Positions 47,301 to 57,783 of a stretch of 64,000 nucleotides of DNA are shown here, piece after piece (the first letter of the stretch is position 1; each line of letters starts with the position of its first letter). The position numbers and the translations under genes were made by a program. The stretch spans positions 673,256-737,255 of the forward strand of contig JAKSZT010037276.1 in NCBI GenBank assembly GCA_026826555.1. Direction: 5' to 3'. The stretch comes from Tolypeutes matacus (Eukaryota > Chordata > Mammalia > Cingulata > Chlamyphoridae). The notes under the pieces are model-generated. The model searched no databases, had not been told where the DNA came from, and worked only from the letters and a program-made list of their open reading frames with translations.

Positions 47301-48349
47301 GAATAAAAAAGTGGGGTGCCAACAACGAACTGGGGAATGAAATAGAGAAAAATATATAGACTGAATTAAAAGGCCAGTATCATGAGGAGAGAGGGGAAAA
47401 GAAAAGCCAAAAAGATAAAAGTTAATAAAAGAAAGAAAACAGGATAGATGAGGTAGAAATAAAAACCAGAAAAATTGAGGATTAAACAAAAAGAGGTTGA
47501 ATGTAAGAACAACAACAGAAAGCAGAAGATAGAATGATGAGTGAAGGAAAAGAGATAGAGTTATTATACAAAATTGGGATAGACAGAAAAGAGGAAATCA
47601 AGGAAGAGGAAATACAGTAACCAAGAATCAAGCCAGCAGCATCTTGAAGAATTTACCTCTTCATCCAGCTCCCTCCAGATTGATGCTCTGAAGCCTCCTG
47701 TTCTGTGGGTTCTCAAAATAGCTCACTTGTTCAGGATCTTGCCCCTATTCAGCCATTTTCTACGAGAGGGATCTGCTATTTTTCTTTGAAAGAAAAAAAT
47801 ATTAGGAACAGAGAAAAGAAAAGAGATAGGAAGACAAAAAGAATAACAGTAATGGTAATAGTAAAAGGGGAGCAAACATACAAGAACTAGGAAATTAAAA
47901 AATTAACATGAATAAGAAGCACAGAGGAATAAGATGAGGAAAGTGGAATAGAAACAATGAAACAAGAAACAGAATAGAGAAAAAATATATAGAATCAATT
48001 AAAATGCTGGAATGGCAAGAAGGGGGGAAAACAAAACAGAAAAGAGAGAAAGAAAAAAGTAAAAAAGAGAACGTACACAGAGAAGAAGGGAGAGGGAAAA
48101 ATACAAACAAGAATAATTGGAGACCAAATAAAAGAGGTGGAATGAAAGAACATCAACAGAAAACAGAAGATATAAAGATGAAGGAGTGAAAAGAAATAGC
48201 ATAGGTGGAATAGATCAGTAACCAAAAGAATAAAAGAAAAAAAAAAAAGAAAAAGAAACAAGCAGAGAAAGAAAGGAAGAATACAAAACAAGCAAGAAAC
48301 AAGACAACAGCAACACATTTTTTTTTTTAAATGGAGACAGAAGAAAAAG

Positions 48350-48376
48350 AAAACACACACACACACACACACACAC
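48350..48376. repeat. (AC)n microsatellite
   Basis: An uninterrupted AC run in the 5' UTR of the half-L1. Confidence 0.95.
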
Positions 48377-48599
48377 AGAAAAATAGCCTTTCTTAGATCC
48401 CTAAGGATCTTCTCAGGCTGCTGGTGTTACTCAATCACTCACCCTGCATCCTGCCCTCTGCAGGTTTTGAACTGGGTTTTAGTGAGTAAAGTAAGGGAAA
48501 TAAAAGGAAATGACTTTTTTAAAAAAACAAGAGATCCAAGTAAAGCTAATACAAAGAAAATGTCTCTATGTTCCCTGTCGTAAAGTTTCAGTCGGATGC

Positions 48600-48694
48600 C
48601 TGATAGATTTCTTCCCAATAAATAGCCAGGAATCAAACCAGGGACCTCCTATATGCTAGGTAGGAAGTCTTCCACTGAGCTATTCTGGGTCCTC
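48600..48694 (-). mobile_element. tRNA-Ala-like sequence (SINE head) in the half-L1 5' UTR
   Basis: The minus strand contains AATAGCTCAGTGGAAGAC (A-box region), CCTAGCATATAGGAGGTCCC (tRNA-Ala AGC anticodon-arm-like) and GGTTTGATTCC (B box). Acceptor pairing looks poor and no clear A-tail follows, so it is a tRNA-derived repeat rather than a working tRNA gene. Confidence 0.65.
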
Positions 48695-49437
48695 GGGTCA
48701 TTTAGCCTTTCAGAAGACTATCTGCCCCTTTTCCCTCGGGCAGATTAGATCCCCTGCAGTCAGTTGGAGTGGTACTGATTGCCACCTGTTTCTGCCTCCT
48801 CACTGATGTAATTCATCTGTTTACCTAGGTGGTTGATTGTGATTACCAGCCTGAGGCGATTCCCCTCCCCTCTCCCTGTTGAGTTGGAGTCCTTTCTGAT
48901 ATTCAAGGGGGGCTCAGCTGGCTAAACTCGCTGCAAAAAAACTCACTCTCCATTCTCCCAGGCCCCTCTTTCTTGCAGGGAATCTGTTGTCACACTGCTG
49001 TTTGGGTCTTCACCTTGTCTGTCTGCCCTGAGGGCCGGGTATGTGTGCCCATTCCAGCCACTGAGGTAAGCAACCCCTGATTATTCCTGGCTTTCCTGTC
49101 TGTCTAGTACCCTCTTAAATGACTCAGAGCACCTTCCGTGGAGGTAGATGTCTGCTATACTCTCAGTTAGATACAATTCGCCAGGAATTTTACCCTCACG
49201 TAATATCTCCGGGGTCGGGGAGTGGAGCCCTTCCCAGCAGCTGGGTAGTTTAATAACTCACGATTACTTGTTTTGGCTTCTTTGTGTCTCTGACCCTCAC
49301 TCTTCTGGGAATTGGTAAGCAGTGTCCTGGTTTGCTGTGCCCCAAAGCAGGTCCCTATAGCAGCCTCTGGGTTTTCCTTTGTTGTTTTAGTGAGAGCTAA
49401 GAATTATATGTCTAACCCATCGGCCACGTTCCCACAA

Positions 49438-49455
49438 TCTGCATGATTTTTTGTA
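49438..49455. repeat. Target duplication, outer insertion (right copy)
   Basis: TCTGCATGATTTTTTGTA, identical to 36374-36391. The L1 3' UTR continues after it as 'aacctacgatttctctaataaaat'. Confidence 0.92.
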
Positions 49456-50800
49456 AACCTACGATTTCTCTAATAAAATGTTTTAAGATATAAATGGCAC
49501 TAGTAACACCCAACAAAGAATATTTCAAAGAAAAATGTTAAACAGAGAGATGTTTTACATTAATAAAAGATATACTCTATCAAAAATGTGACATAGCCTC
49601 ATAACATAAAGCATCGATGAACAAAGAATCAAATATGGAAATACTTTAAATACACAAAGAATGTAATAAAATCGCAAGTATTGGGTGAAATCAACATAAT
49701 TATATCTGAAACAGATTGGAGAGACAAAAATAACAAATCGAGAATCTGATTAACACAATGAAGAAAGGTAGTTTAGTGGATGTATACAACTTTTTACCTA
49801 GAAAAGTACCCATTCTTTTAAAATGTCTTTAGAATATTTTAAACACCGGGTTTTAATCTATTAATAGACCACAAAGAATATTGCAATGAATTTCAAAATG
49901 GAAAAACTTCACATCACATTTTCTGACAACAAGCAATTTAATTAGAAATTAGCAGCCAAACAATAGACCTTTCAACCCCCAAATCTAACCTTTTGGAAAT
50001 TTGAAAACAAAATAAAATATTCTTCTAAATAATTCTTGCATCAAGGAGGAAAACAAAATATAAATTACAGGCTAGTTGGAAATAATAATGAATAAGCTGT
50101 ATGTGTGTATATATGGGACAGGTCTAGGAGATACACAGAGAAGAATGAGTAAACATAAATGTATTTATTAGAAAGCAAGACAGAAATAAAATAAATGAAA
50201 TCACAGATATATAAATAAAAATGTCAAAAGAAAGATCATAAAATAAACCAAGAAAAGTAAAAGAAAGATATCAAAGTGGTAAAAGCAGATATCAATGAAA
50301 TAGGTAACTAGGTAGACTTGCTAACTAATAATAGCTTTTTTTTCCCAAAAGACTAATAAAATGAACAATTTTTAGCAAGATTTCTGAAGAAAGAAAGAAG
50401 GAAGGAAGGAAAGGAGGGAAGGAGGAAACACACACAAATAATATTAGAAATAGTAAAAGAAATATAAGTGAAGGTAAAGAGGTTTAAAAATTATATTACC
50501 ATGTAAAGTTTAAACCCAGAAATCTGAAAATATAAAAGAAATGAATAATTTTCCAGGAAAATGTAAATGACCGAAATTGACTTGTGATCAGTCAAGATAA
50601 AAATGAGGCAATAATTTTTTCCCCATATAGTAATAAAAAGGGATTAGAACATTTTAAAAATTCCATTCCATGATAACCAACACTATCTATGAAATGAACT
50701 CAAGAGGAAAATGCCATTGATTGTGCACTTTAGATGTATTATATGGTTTATGAATACATTTCAATAAAATTGACTTAAAATTTCAAGTAAACTATTTTCA
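49456..50800 (+). mobile_element. End of host L1 3' UTR and old L1 fragments
   Basis: 49456-49490 completes the interrupted L1 3' UTR. 49500-50690 is decayed L1M-type ORF2, AT-rich, with a (gaag)n tract near 50390-50425. 50700-50790 is another L1 3' end ('gattgtgcactttagatg', 'catttcaataaaattg'). Confidence 0.65.
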
Positions 50801-50839
50801 TAGAAAAATTTTTCAAAATTAATGTTTTTGGATCTAGAA

Positions 50840-51300
50840 AGACGCATTTTGTCGCACAGACTACACAAGGAGTCTGGGGCCAGATTTGGGGAGGTGGTGG
50901 CCACGACGGCAGTGGCGAGCAATGGACCTTGAGGTTTGATTTAATTTTGCATGAGATTGTTCTTGCAGTGGGATGTTAATAAAACAAAAGCTAGCCTTAG
51001 ATTGTAAGCAAAAGAAATCAATGTCAGGATCTGGCAGCAAGAAGAAAATCCTAACATTACCTCATGGTGCTGATGAGGTTTGCATTCTCCCATGCAGGTT
51101 TAAAGAAGAATGCTATTATTAAGGATTTCTAAGACCAAGAATATAATTGAAGAATCTGTGGTCCAAGGTCTTGTTGTGATGAATCCAGTTGTACCTCTGT
51201 TGGATCTTGCCACTTCTTACTGCAGGAAAGAGCTTTTTATGTGAACTCCAGCATAATATTGAAAGAAGAATAAACATTATTGCCTTATTCACAATCTTAG
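50840..51300 (+). pseudogene. Possible processed pseudogene, parent unknown
   Basis: A GC- and CpG-rich start (gaggtggtggccacgacgg) is followed by a coding-like stretch from 51029 ([20 protein letters not shown]). It shifts frame to AIIKDF and then KTKNIIEESVVQGLVVMNP. This looks like a 5' UTR followed by a frame-shifted ORF. I cannot name the parent, and an exon-less chance resemblance is possible. Confidence 0.3.
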
Positions 51301-51775
51301 GAAGAAAGCACTCAATATATCACCATTATGAATGATGTTAGCTGTATGTTTTCTATAGATGCCCTAGTTCTAGATTGATGAGAGTTTTTATAATAAATGG
51401 CTATTTTATCATATGTTTTTTTCTGCATCTATTGAGATGATCATATGGTTGTTCCTCTTTATTTTGTTAATATACTCAATTACACTGATTTTCAAATGAT
51501 ATACTAAATTCCTGAGATAAACCATGCTTGATTATGGTATGCAACCTTTTTATATATTTCTGGAATTAGTTTGCTTATATTTTGGTAAAGATTTTTGCAT
51601 CTATGTTCATAGCAGATATTTGGCTTATAATTCATTCTTTCTGCTGTCTTTTTAAGATTTTAGTATCAAGGTTATGCTGTTCTCATAAAAGGAGTTTGTA
51701 AATTATTTCTCTTCCTCTATTTTAAGATTGGTATCATTCATACTTTTAAGATTTGATGGAATTCACCAGTGATAC
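51301..51775 (-). mobile_element. L1 ORF2 fragment, antisense
   Basis: Complement of ORF2 reverse-transcriptase text ('ttctgcatctattgagatgatcatatgg'). It continues after the inserted LTRs at 52598-52691 and 53259-53330 ('ttttatgaaattgaccatttc'). Confidence 0.8.
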
Positions 51776-52592
51776 TGTGACAGTTTGAAATTTGTGATCC
51801 CAGAAAAGATCATGCTCTTTGAACTACTCCATTCCTGTGGGTGTGGGGCCCTTTGATTGCATTAGATTCAGTTAAGGGGAGTTGCCACCCCCATCCAGAT
51901 ATGGCTCCCTCATCTGTCTGCTCATTCTTTCTGCTCTCTGTTCATGCTTGTTGTTTGCTCTCTGTGTGTCTGCTCGCTGACACACAGGAACCAAACCCAG
52001 GACCTCCCATGTGGGAGGCAGGTGCCCAACTGCTTGAGCCACTTCTGCTCCCAGGGGACTTTTGATTAGATAGCTGTAGGGCCCTTGATTGGACTACATC
52101 AGTGCATTCAAGTCTCCACCCTCTGTTAGAGTTTTATATAAAGTGGAGAACTGAAAGCAGAAACAGAAAAATGAGAGCTGCAACTTTTACCCTGCCATGT
52201 GAGAAAGGACTTCTGATTGCCTACAGTCACAGAAAGACAAAGAAGTCCTTAGAAGCTGGGTGAGAAAGGCCAGATGCTGGAATCAGCAGAGCACAGAGGC
52301 ACAGAAAGTGGCCTTCAGGAGGCTAAGCCCACAGAGCAGCTCAAAGCTGACAGAGAAAGTGCCTGGAGGAGAAGGCAGAGACCCAGACAGAGACCTGCTA
52401 TTTTGCCTTGCATGTGGCTGGAGTCCAGGATCTGTCAGGAGCTGACCTTGGTGAAAAAGCATCTCTAATGATGCCTTGATTTGGGCATTTTCATAGACTC
52501 AGAACTGTAAGCTTTAATCCTAATAAATCCTTTTTGTAAAAGCCAACTCATTTCTGGTATTTTGCTCTCAGCAGCTTTAGCAAACTAGTTCA
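51776..52592 (+). mobile_element. ERVL-type LTR with a SINE inside
   Basis: TGTGACAGTTTGAAATTTGTG...CAAACTAGTTCA, flanked by GATAC (51771-51775) and GACAC (52593-52597), 4 of 5 identical. It sits in antisense L1 ORF2 whose text resumes with 'caactgggc'. A SINE accounts for the extra length. Confidence 0.8.
51910..52057 (-). mobile_element. DAS-type SINE, antisense, in an LTR
   Basis: 'aggaaccaaacccaggacctcccatg' and 'gcttgagccacttctgctccc' are the complement of the SINE B-box and A-box regions. Confidence 0.85.
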
Positions 52593-52696
52593 GACACCAA
52601 CTGGGCTTGGAGTTTTTGTTCTTGTTGTTGTTTTAATAATGAATTCAACTTGGATAGATATAGGATATTCAAATTTTCTGTTTCATTATATGTCAG

Positions 52697-53253
52697 TGTA
52701 TTAGTCAGCCAGAGGGGTGTTGATGCAAATTACCAGAAATCTGTTGGCATTTATAAAAGGGGATTTATTTGGGGGTAGAAACTTATAGTTGCCAGGCCAT
52801 AAAGCATAAGTTACTTCCCTCACCAAAGTTTGTTGCCACGTGTTGGTACAAGATGGCTGCCAAGAGGTCAGGCTTCCTGGGCTCCTCTCTTCCTGGGGCT
52901 TGCTTCTCTCTGGGCTCAGGCTTGCTTCTCTCCACAAGGCCAGCTGTAGACTATCAGGCGAATGTGTCATCTCTTTTCCCAGGGACTTCTCTCCTTCCTC
53001 ACGACAAAATTCCTCTCTGTGCTTACTTCCCCAGGCTCCAGCATTAAAACTGCGCATCAGAACTCCAACTCTGTCCTTTGCCATGTCTTTTATCTGTGAG
53101 TTCCCACCTACCAAGGTGTGAGGACTTACTGCCTTACTGACATGGAGCAATCAAATCCCTAATCAAATTTTATCACTCCCAGAGGAATAGATCAGTTTAC
53201 ACACATAATCCAATATCTATTTTTGGAATTCATAACTATATCAAACTGCTATA
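52697..53253 (-). mobile_element. Solo ERVL-type LTR with 5-bp target duplication
   Basis: Left end TGTATTAGTCAGCC, right end 'atcaaactgctata' (complement of TATAGCAGTTTGAT; the TG start has decayed). It is flanked by GTCAG at 52692-52696 and 53254-53258, both perfect. Confidence 0.88.
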
Positions 53254-53330
53254 GTCAGTTATGGTAAATTTTGTTTTTTATGAAATTGACCATTTCATCT
53301 GTGTTGTCAAAGATAAAGGCTTAAAAGTTG

Positions 53331-55607
53331 TTCATAAAAAAAATTTATGTGTCTGAAGAAGAAAACTAAAAGATACATAAGAATAAAAAAGTGGATTGTA
53401 TTCTTCATGGGAGACTAACATAAAGATGTAAATTACTCCAATCCAAATCACTAGAGATTTATTTTGATGGAAAATAGAGATTTCACTGAATTGTACAGTT
53501 ACCTGTTTTATCCTCTAGCTTTACTTCTAGCATCTTGGATGGCCCAAACTTTCCCCTTCCAACCCTGTTCACACTGACCCAGTAGTCAAACAAAGTACAT
53601 TCCAATAAATAATCCTCCTGTGGGCCAATGACATTGAAAGGATATGATGCCCACCTTTTTGCCTTATTTAGAAATGTTAAATATTTTTTCTTACAACACT
53701 TTCTTCCTAACATGGAATGGAGGTTCCATTTCTTCACAAATAGAACCAGGAAAAGGTGGGAATGACACAGTGGAGCCCACACCTTGCTGGAGAAGGAAAC
53801 ACAGGTTTGAATGCCCATAGATCTGGAATATCATCTTTAAGAAACAATCAAGGTACACCTTGATTTTACGTCACTCTTTCTATTCCTGAGTAGTGATACC
53901 CCCCAGAGCCCATCCACTTCCCTCTTCCAAATGGACAAGACTCCTGTTGAGCTGGTGGTTCCTTTACAATCATTTCCATGGTATGTGGCAGAAGGTACAT
54001 AGTCTGAGTTATCTATTCCACCCACTTCTGCATTGTAAGAAAAGATGCTGCCTAATTCCTTGGTGCAAAGGAATTCTTCTGAGGTGGGAAAGCCCAATGC
54101 TGATTGTAATGACTTAAAGTAATTATATTTGATGCCTCATCCTGCTGGCTTAGATGTAAGTTTCCTTTGAGCAATCACCCCCGCTAGCCCTGCTTTGGGT
54201 GTAACTGCAACTAGGAAGGGCTGTACCTCCAAACAGTTTGGATAATAGGTGCCCTTAGCTTCTCTGAATGGCCCCTGCTACTTTTTCTCCAAGCGACCCT
54301 TGCCACTTTTGCTTTTCATGCCATATAGTTTGAAACTTCCAATCCCCAGCATCTCTGGGAAAGCTCTACCCCTCCTCTCTGGGTCACAAAAAAAGGCAAG
54401 AGCCCAGGACCCACATGTGTCCTTCTTGCCACCACCACCCCCAGATCCACACTGGAACCTAGGTTAGGTAAGCCCTGTGGGCCCCTCTGTCACCCTCATT
54501 CTCCCATCTCCCCCTCTCTTGCCTTTGATCTAACAGCGCTATCCTTTCATGCATTCTCTGTGGCCGGCTATCTGTGTTTGTGTCTCATTACCCAAAGACT
54601 TCCACATAACATCCAAAACACCGATGTGTTTGGGCAGCACTCTTCAATTCACTCCCACAGAGATAGCTATTGACCTTGGAAGTGCAAAGTTGGTTGCACA
54701 GTGGATGGTGGATGGTGCGTGCAACTCCTACAGCCTTCTGTATCCCCCAAGACCCAGGAAAAGATGAGTGCCTGTAGTTCAGACAGCAGTCAGTGTCCCT
54801 CTCTCAGGAGTGTTGCGGTTTCATCATCTGCATGGCAAGAGCACCATGGTGGGTGCCATGGCAGCTGGCAGGCACAGGAATTATCAGGCTGAGTTCCTTG
54901 GAGAACAACAAAGGAAAGTCTCTGATGATGGCTGGGGCAGGGCATGCTTTGGGCTGGAGGGAGGAGGATGATGAGGAATCATCAAATTCATGTTTCAGCC
55001 CCCTGAAAAGTGCAGAACAAAAACCACTTCCCTTAGTTACTGTCTCCTCTTTTGCATGTCAACTCCATGGGATTGGCTAACATCCCTTGTGAGGAGCAAT
55101 CTGTGCTGGCCCCTATGAAAATGCAACAAGGGCCAGGAGACTTGGTCCTTAAACTCTAGGAGTCAGACTTATAGTTGAAAAGAAAATATAGCCACAAAAA
55201 AAGAAAAGAAAGAAAAGAATAGGAAACACACACACACACAAACTAAAACAAAAAAGAAAATACGGCCAAATTAAAGCATTTGCAAATATGCCACTGTGGG
55301 ACATTTATACAGGTTCAAGCTTTATGGATCACCTTGGAAAAGAAAGGAAAGAGGTGGGCCCCAAGAGAGAGATCACGTTCACCCAAGAAGACTTATTGGA
55401 AGCAGTAGTTTTGAGCAGCATTTTGGGAAAGAGGACAGAGCTTGGCAGAGAGAAGAGGTAGGTAGGATTCCACACAGGAGAGCGTAGGAAGGCTGCCCAC
55501 CAGGTCTGGCCTGGGCAGTGATTCTTCCAGCCTGCGGCTGCTTTGAGGCAAGAGAAGCGCCCTGACCAGTCTCAGCTTCCAGGCTGCGTGGGGCACTGGG
55601 TTCAGCC
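53331..55607. other. Unassigned GC-richer stretch
   Basis: No gene identified. On the minus strand 54097-53837 and 53818-53483 are in the same frame, separated by a few codons with stops, giving about 200 codons (IFSYNAEVGGIDNSDYVP ... RWASYPFNVIGPQEDYLLE). I recognise no family; it may be an old provirus or retrocopy. 54180-55140 holds short open frames only. 55180-55260 is A-rich with a short (ac)n run. 55300-55607 may be flank or 5' UTR of the NUP58 retrocopy. Confidence 0.35.
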
Positions 55608-56407
55608 ATGACCACAGGTTTCTCCTTCAGCACCCAGATGCCAGACTCCACCACTGTGGCTGCCAGCAGGAGCAGCATGGCCTGTGGATTCTCCTTTGGG
55701 ACAGGGGCATCTAGCAACCCTGTTGCGGGGCTCAATTTTGAAACTCTTGGAAACATTGTAACCCCAGCAACTACATCTGTTCCTTCAGGTGGTTTGGGAA
55801 CTGAGCTATTTGGATGTAAATCTGCCACTCTAGAAGGAACAAATACAGGAATAGCAACATCTGTAACTACAGGATTAACTCTGGGAATGCCAGCCACTAC
55901 AGTTGCACGTACAAAGGTTTCAGTTTAGAATTCAGTAAACCTGCAGCATCTGCCACACCATTTGCTCTACTTAATACTTATACCTCAGCTAGTGGCCATA
56001 CTCTTTCTTTTGCTCTGACATCATCTCCAGCAGCTTCTAAGGGAATTATTCTAAATACTTTTGGTGAAACAACAGCCACAACTACCACTGTATCAACGGG
56101 ACCTTTCTTTAGCAGGAGCCTTTGATGGTTTGGGAGGTTCACTCTTCCAGAGTACAAACACAGCCATTTCAGGACTTGGACAGAGTGTTCTAGGCTTTAC
56201 TTTGGCAATTACTGCAGGTACTTCAACTGCAGCCAATGAAGGCCTTGATGGTAGAGTTTTTTAGTAGCTCATCATATAAAAAGAGTGATAAAACAAGAAC
56301 AAGACCAGAGGACAGTAAAACACTGAAGGATGAAAATCCACCTCCTGTCATCTGCCAGGATGTTGAAAATCTCAAGGAATTAGTAAAGGAACAAAAACAA
56401 ATTCAAG

Positions 56408-56604
56408 GGAAGCGGATGTGGCTCAAGCAGTTGGGTGCCCACCTACCACATGGAAGGTCCTGGATTTGGTTCCTGGTGCCTCCTAAGGAAGTTAAGCAGG
56501 ACAGTGAGCTGACATGAGGGGCTGGCACAGCAAGCTGATGCAACAAGATGACACAACGAGATGATGCAATGAAGAAACATAGCAAGGAAACACAATGAGA
56601 GACA
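56408..56604 (+). mobile_element. DAS-type SINE in the NUP58 retrocopy
   Basis: Head 'ggaagcggatgtggctcaag' and 'ggtcctggatttggttcc', with a tail rich in 'gatgacacaacgag' units. The flanking attcaag (56401-56407) recurs as gttcaag (56788-56794) after the second SINE, so the pair sits inside one target duplication. Confidence 0.9.
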
Positions 56605-56787
56605 CAAAAAGCAGGGAGTGGAGGTAGCTTAAGTGATTGGGTGCCTCCCTCCGACATGGTAGGTCCTGGGTTTGATTCCTGGGTTCCTCCTAAAATAGAA
56701 GATGGACAGAAAGTAGACAGTGAGCACAGGCAACCGGTGGGGCAGAAGGGGAAGATAAATATATGAAAATAGATCTTTTAAAAAAAT
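56605..56787 (+). mobile_element. Second DAS-type SINE
   Basis: 'ggagtggaggtagcttaag', 'ggtcctgggtttgattcc', a tail with 'gacagaaagtagacag', then an A-rich end. It inserted in, or arrived with, the tail of the first SINE. Confidence 0.85.
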
Positions 56788-57783
56788 GTTCAAGGAGAAA
56801 TTAGTAGAATGTCTTCAAAAAGTAATGCTTAAAGTACAAGAAGATATTAAAGCCCTAAAGCAGCTTCTCTCACTGGCTGTCAGAGGATTACAGAGAAATA
56901 CTTTCAATATTGACAATTTGAAAATAGAAACTGCTCAGGAGTTGAAGAAGGCTGAAATAGCTTTAAGAACCCAGAAAACACCACCTGGACTTCAACATGA
57001 AAATACATTTCCTTCTGACTACTTTGGAATCTTGGCTCAGCAGTTTGAGGTACAGCTTCAATAGTACAGACAGCAGATTGAAGAACTTGAAAATCATCTT
57101 CCCACTCAAGCAAATAAGTCACATGTAACTCCTCAAGATTTTCAATGGCTATGCAGAAAATTTACTAAACATTTGTAGCTTTTGCTGCACATCTTCAGTC
57201 TATTTATGGAAATATGAAGGTACTCAAAGAACAGAACCTACAGGAATATGTTCTTTGGAGATGCTGTAGGTGTGTTTGAAGCCAGGCAAGCAGAAGCCAA
57301 GAAGTGGTAGAACGCTCCCAGAGTGACTACTGGACCTGCTCTTTTCAGCAACATGCTAAACACAGCAGCCATTTTCATGGCTGCAACGTTTACACAGAAA
57401 CCATAGCCTGCTAGAGGGACACAGCCATCTCTGAGAATTAGTTTTGCAATGCCAGTTGGCTCAGGTATTGGTGTTGGCTTGAAATCAAGTGGCTTAGGTT
57501 CTCCAAACCTTGGTGGATTTGGAACTAGCTCTGGTTTTGGAAGCAGCACCATGGGGGCCTCCACATTTGATTTAGAACAACAAATGAACCCCCAGGAAGT
57601 CTTAGTGAGAGCTTTGGCAGCTCAAGTACATCACATCTGTGTTTAACTTCGGCAATCCTGGCATCACAGCTTCAGCTTGTTTGACATTTGGGGTGTCCAA
57701 TACTGCCTCTGTAGGTTTTGGAACAAGAGGATGGCTCCTTCAGTTGAAGAAACCTCCAGCTGGAAACAAAAGAGGAAAAAGAA

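Larger units (their letters stand above)
46145..49437 (-). mobile_element. Half-L1: ORF1 and two-part 5' UTR
   Basis: Right part of the element whose 3' end is at 36392. ORF1 (about 46147-47030) carries SNAQDKEKILKAAKEKR, RLSADFSSGTMEARRQWYD and LNEVKEDIKDIKTLGEHTEEIVNIHKK, with breaks. Upstream, the 5' UTR appears twice: 47090-47748 ends in a start-like 'gatcttgcccc', and 47749-49437 repeats the same A/G-rich unit about 630 nt further on. Including its left piece the element is about 3.4 kb, has no ORF2, and is bounded by an 18-bp target duplication. The known class of this kind is HAL1 (half-L1). Confidence 0.75.
55608..57783 (+). pseudogene. NUP58: NUP58 (nucleoporin p58/p45) processed pseudogene, coding part
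   Basis: NUP58 is a central-channel FG nucleoporin that binds NUP54 and NUP62. The retrocopy starts with ATG at 55608 (MTTGFSFSTQMP). It keeps FG/GLxFG-rich N-terminal text (CGFSFGTGASSNPVAGLNF, GGSLFQSTNT) and the acidic hinge (KKSDKTRTRPEDSKTLKDENPPPVICQDVENLKELVKEQK). It also keeps the helical core (MLKVQEDIKALKQLLSLA, KKAEIALRTQKTPPGLQHE) and the C-terminal FG part ending LLQLKKPPAGNKRGKR near 57781. A stop ends the first frame at 55926-55928 and the frame changes at least four times. The normal stop after KRGKR is lost. No introns are present. Two SINEs split it at 56408-56787. Confidence 0.93.

Noticed and set aside
48600..48694. Functional tRNA-Ala gene
   Set aside because: A and B boxes are present, but the acceptor arms do not pair well and there is no T-run terminator directly downstream, so it is a tRNA-derived repeat.
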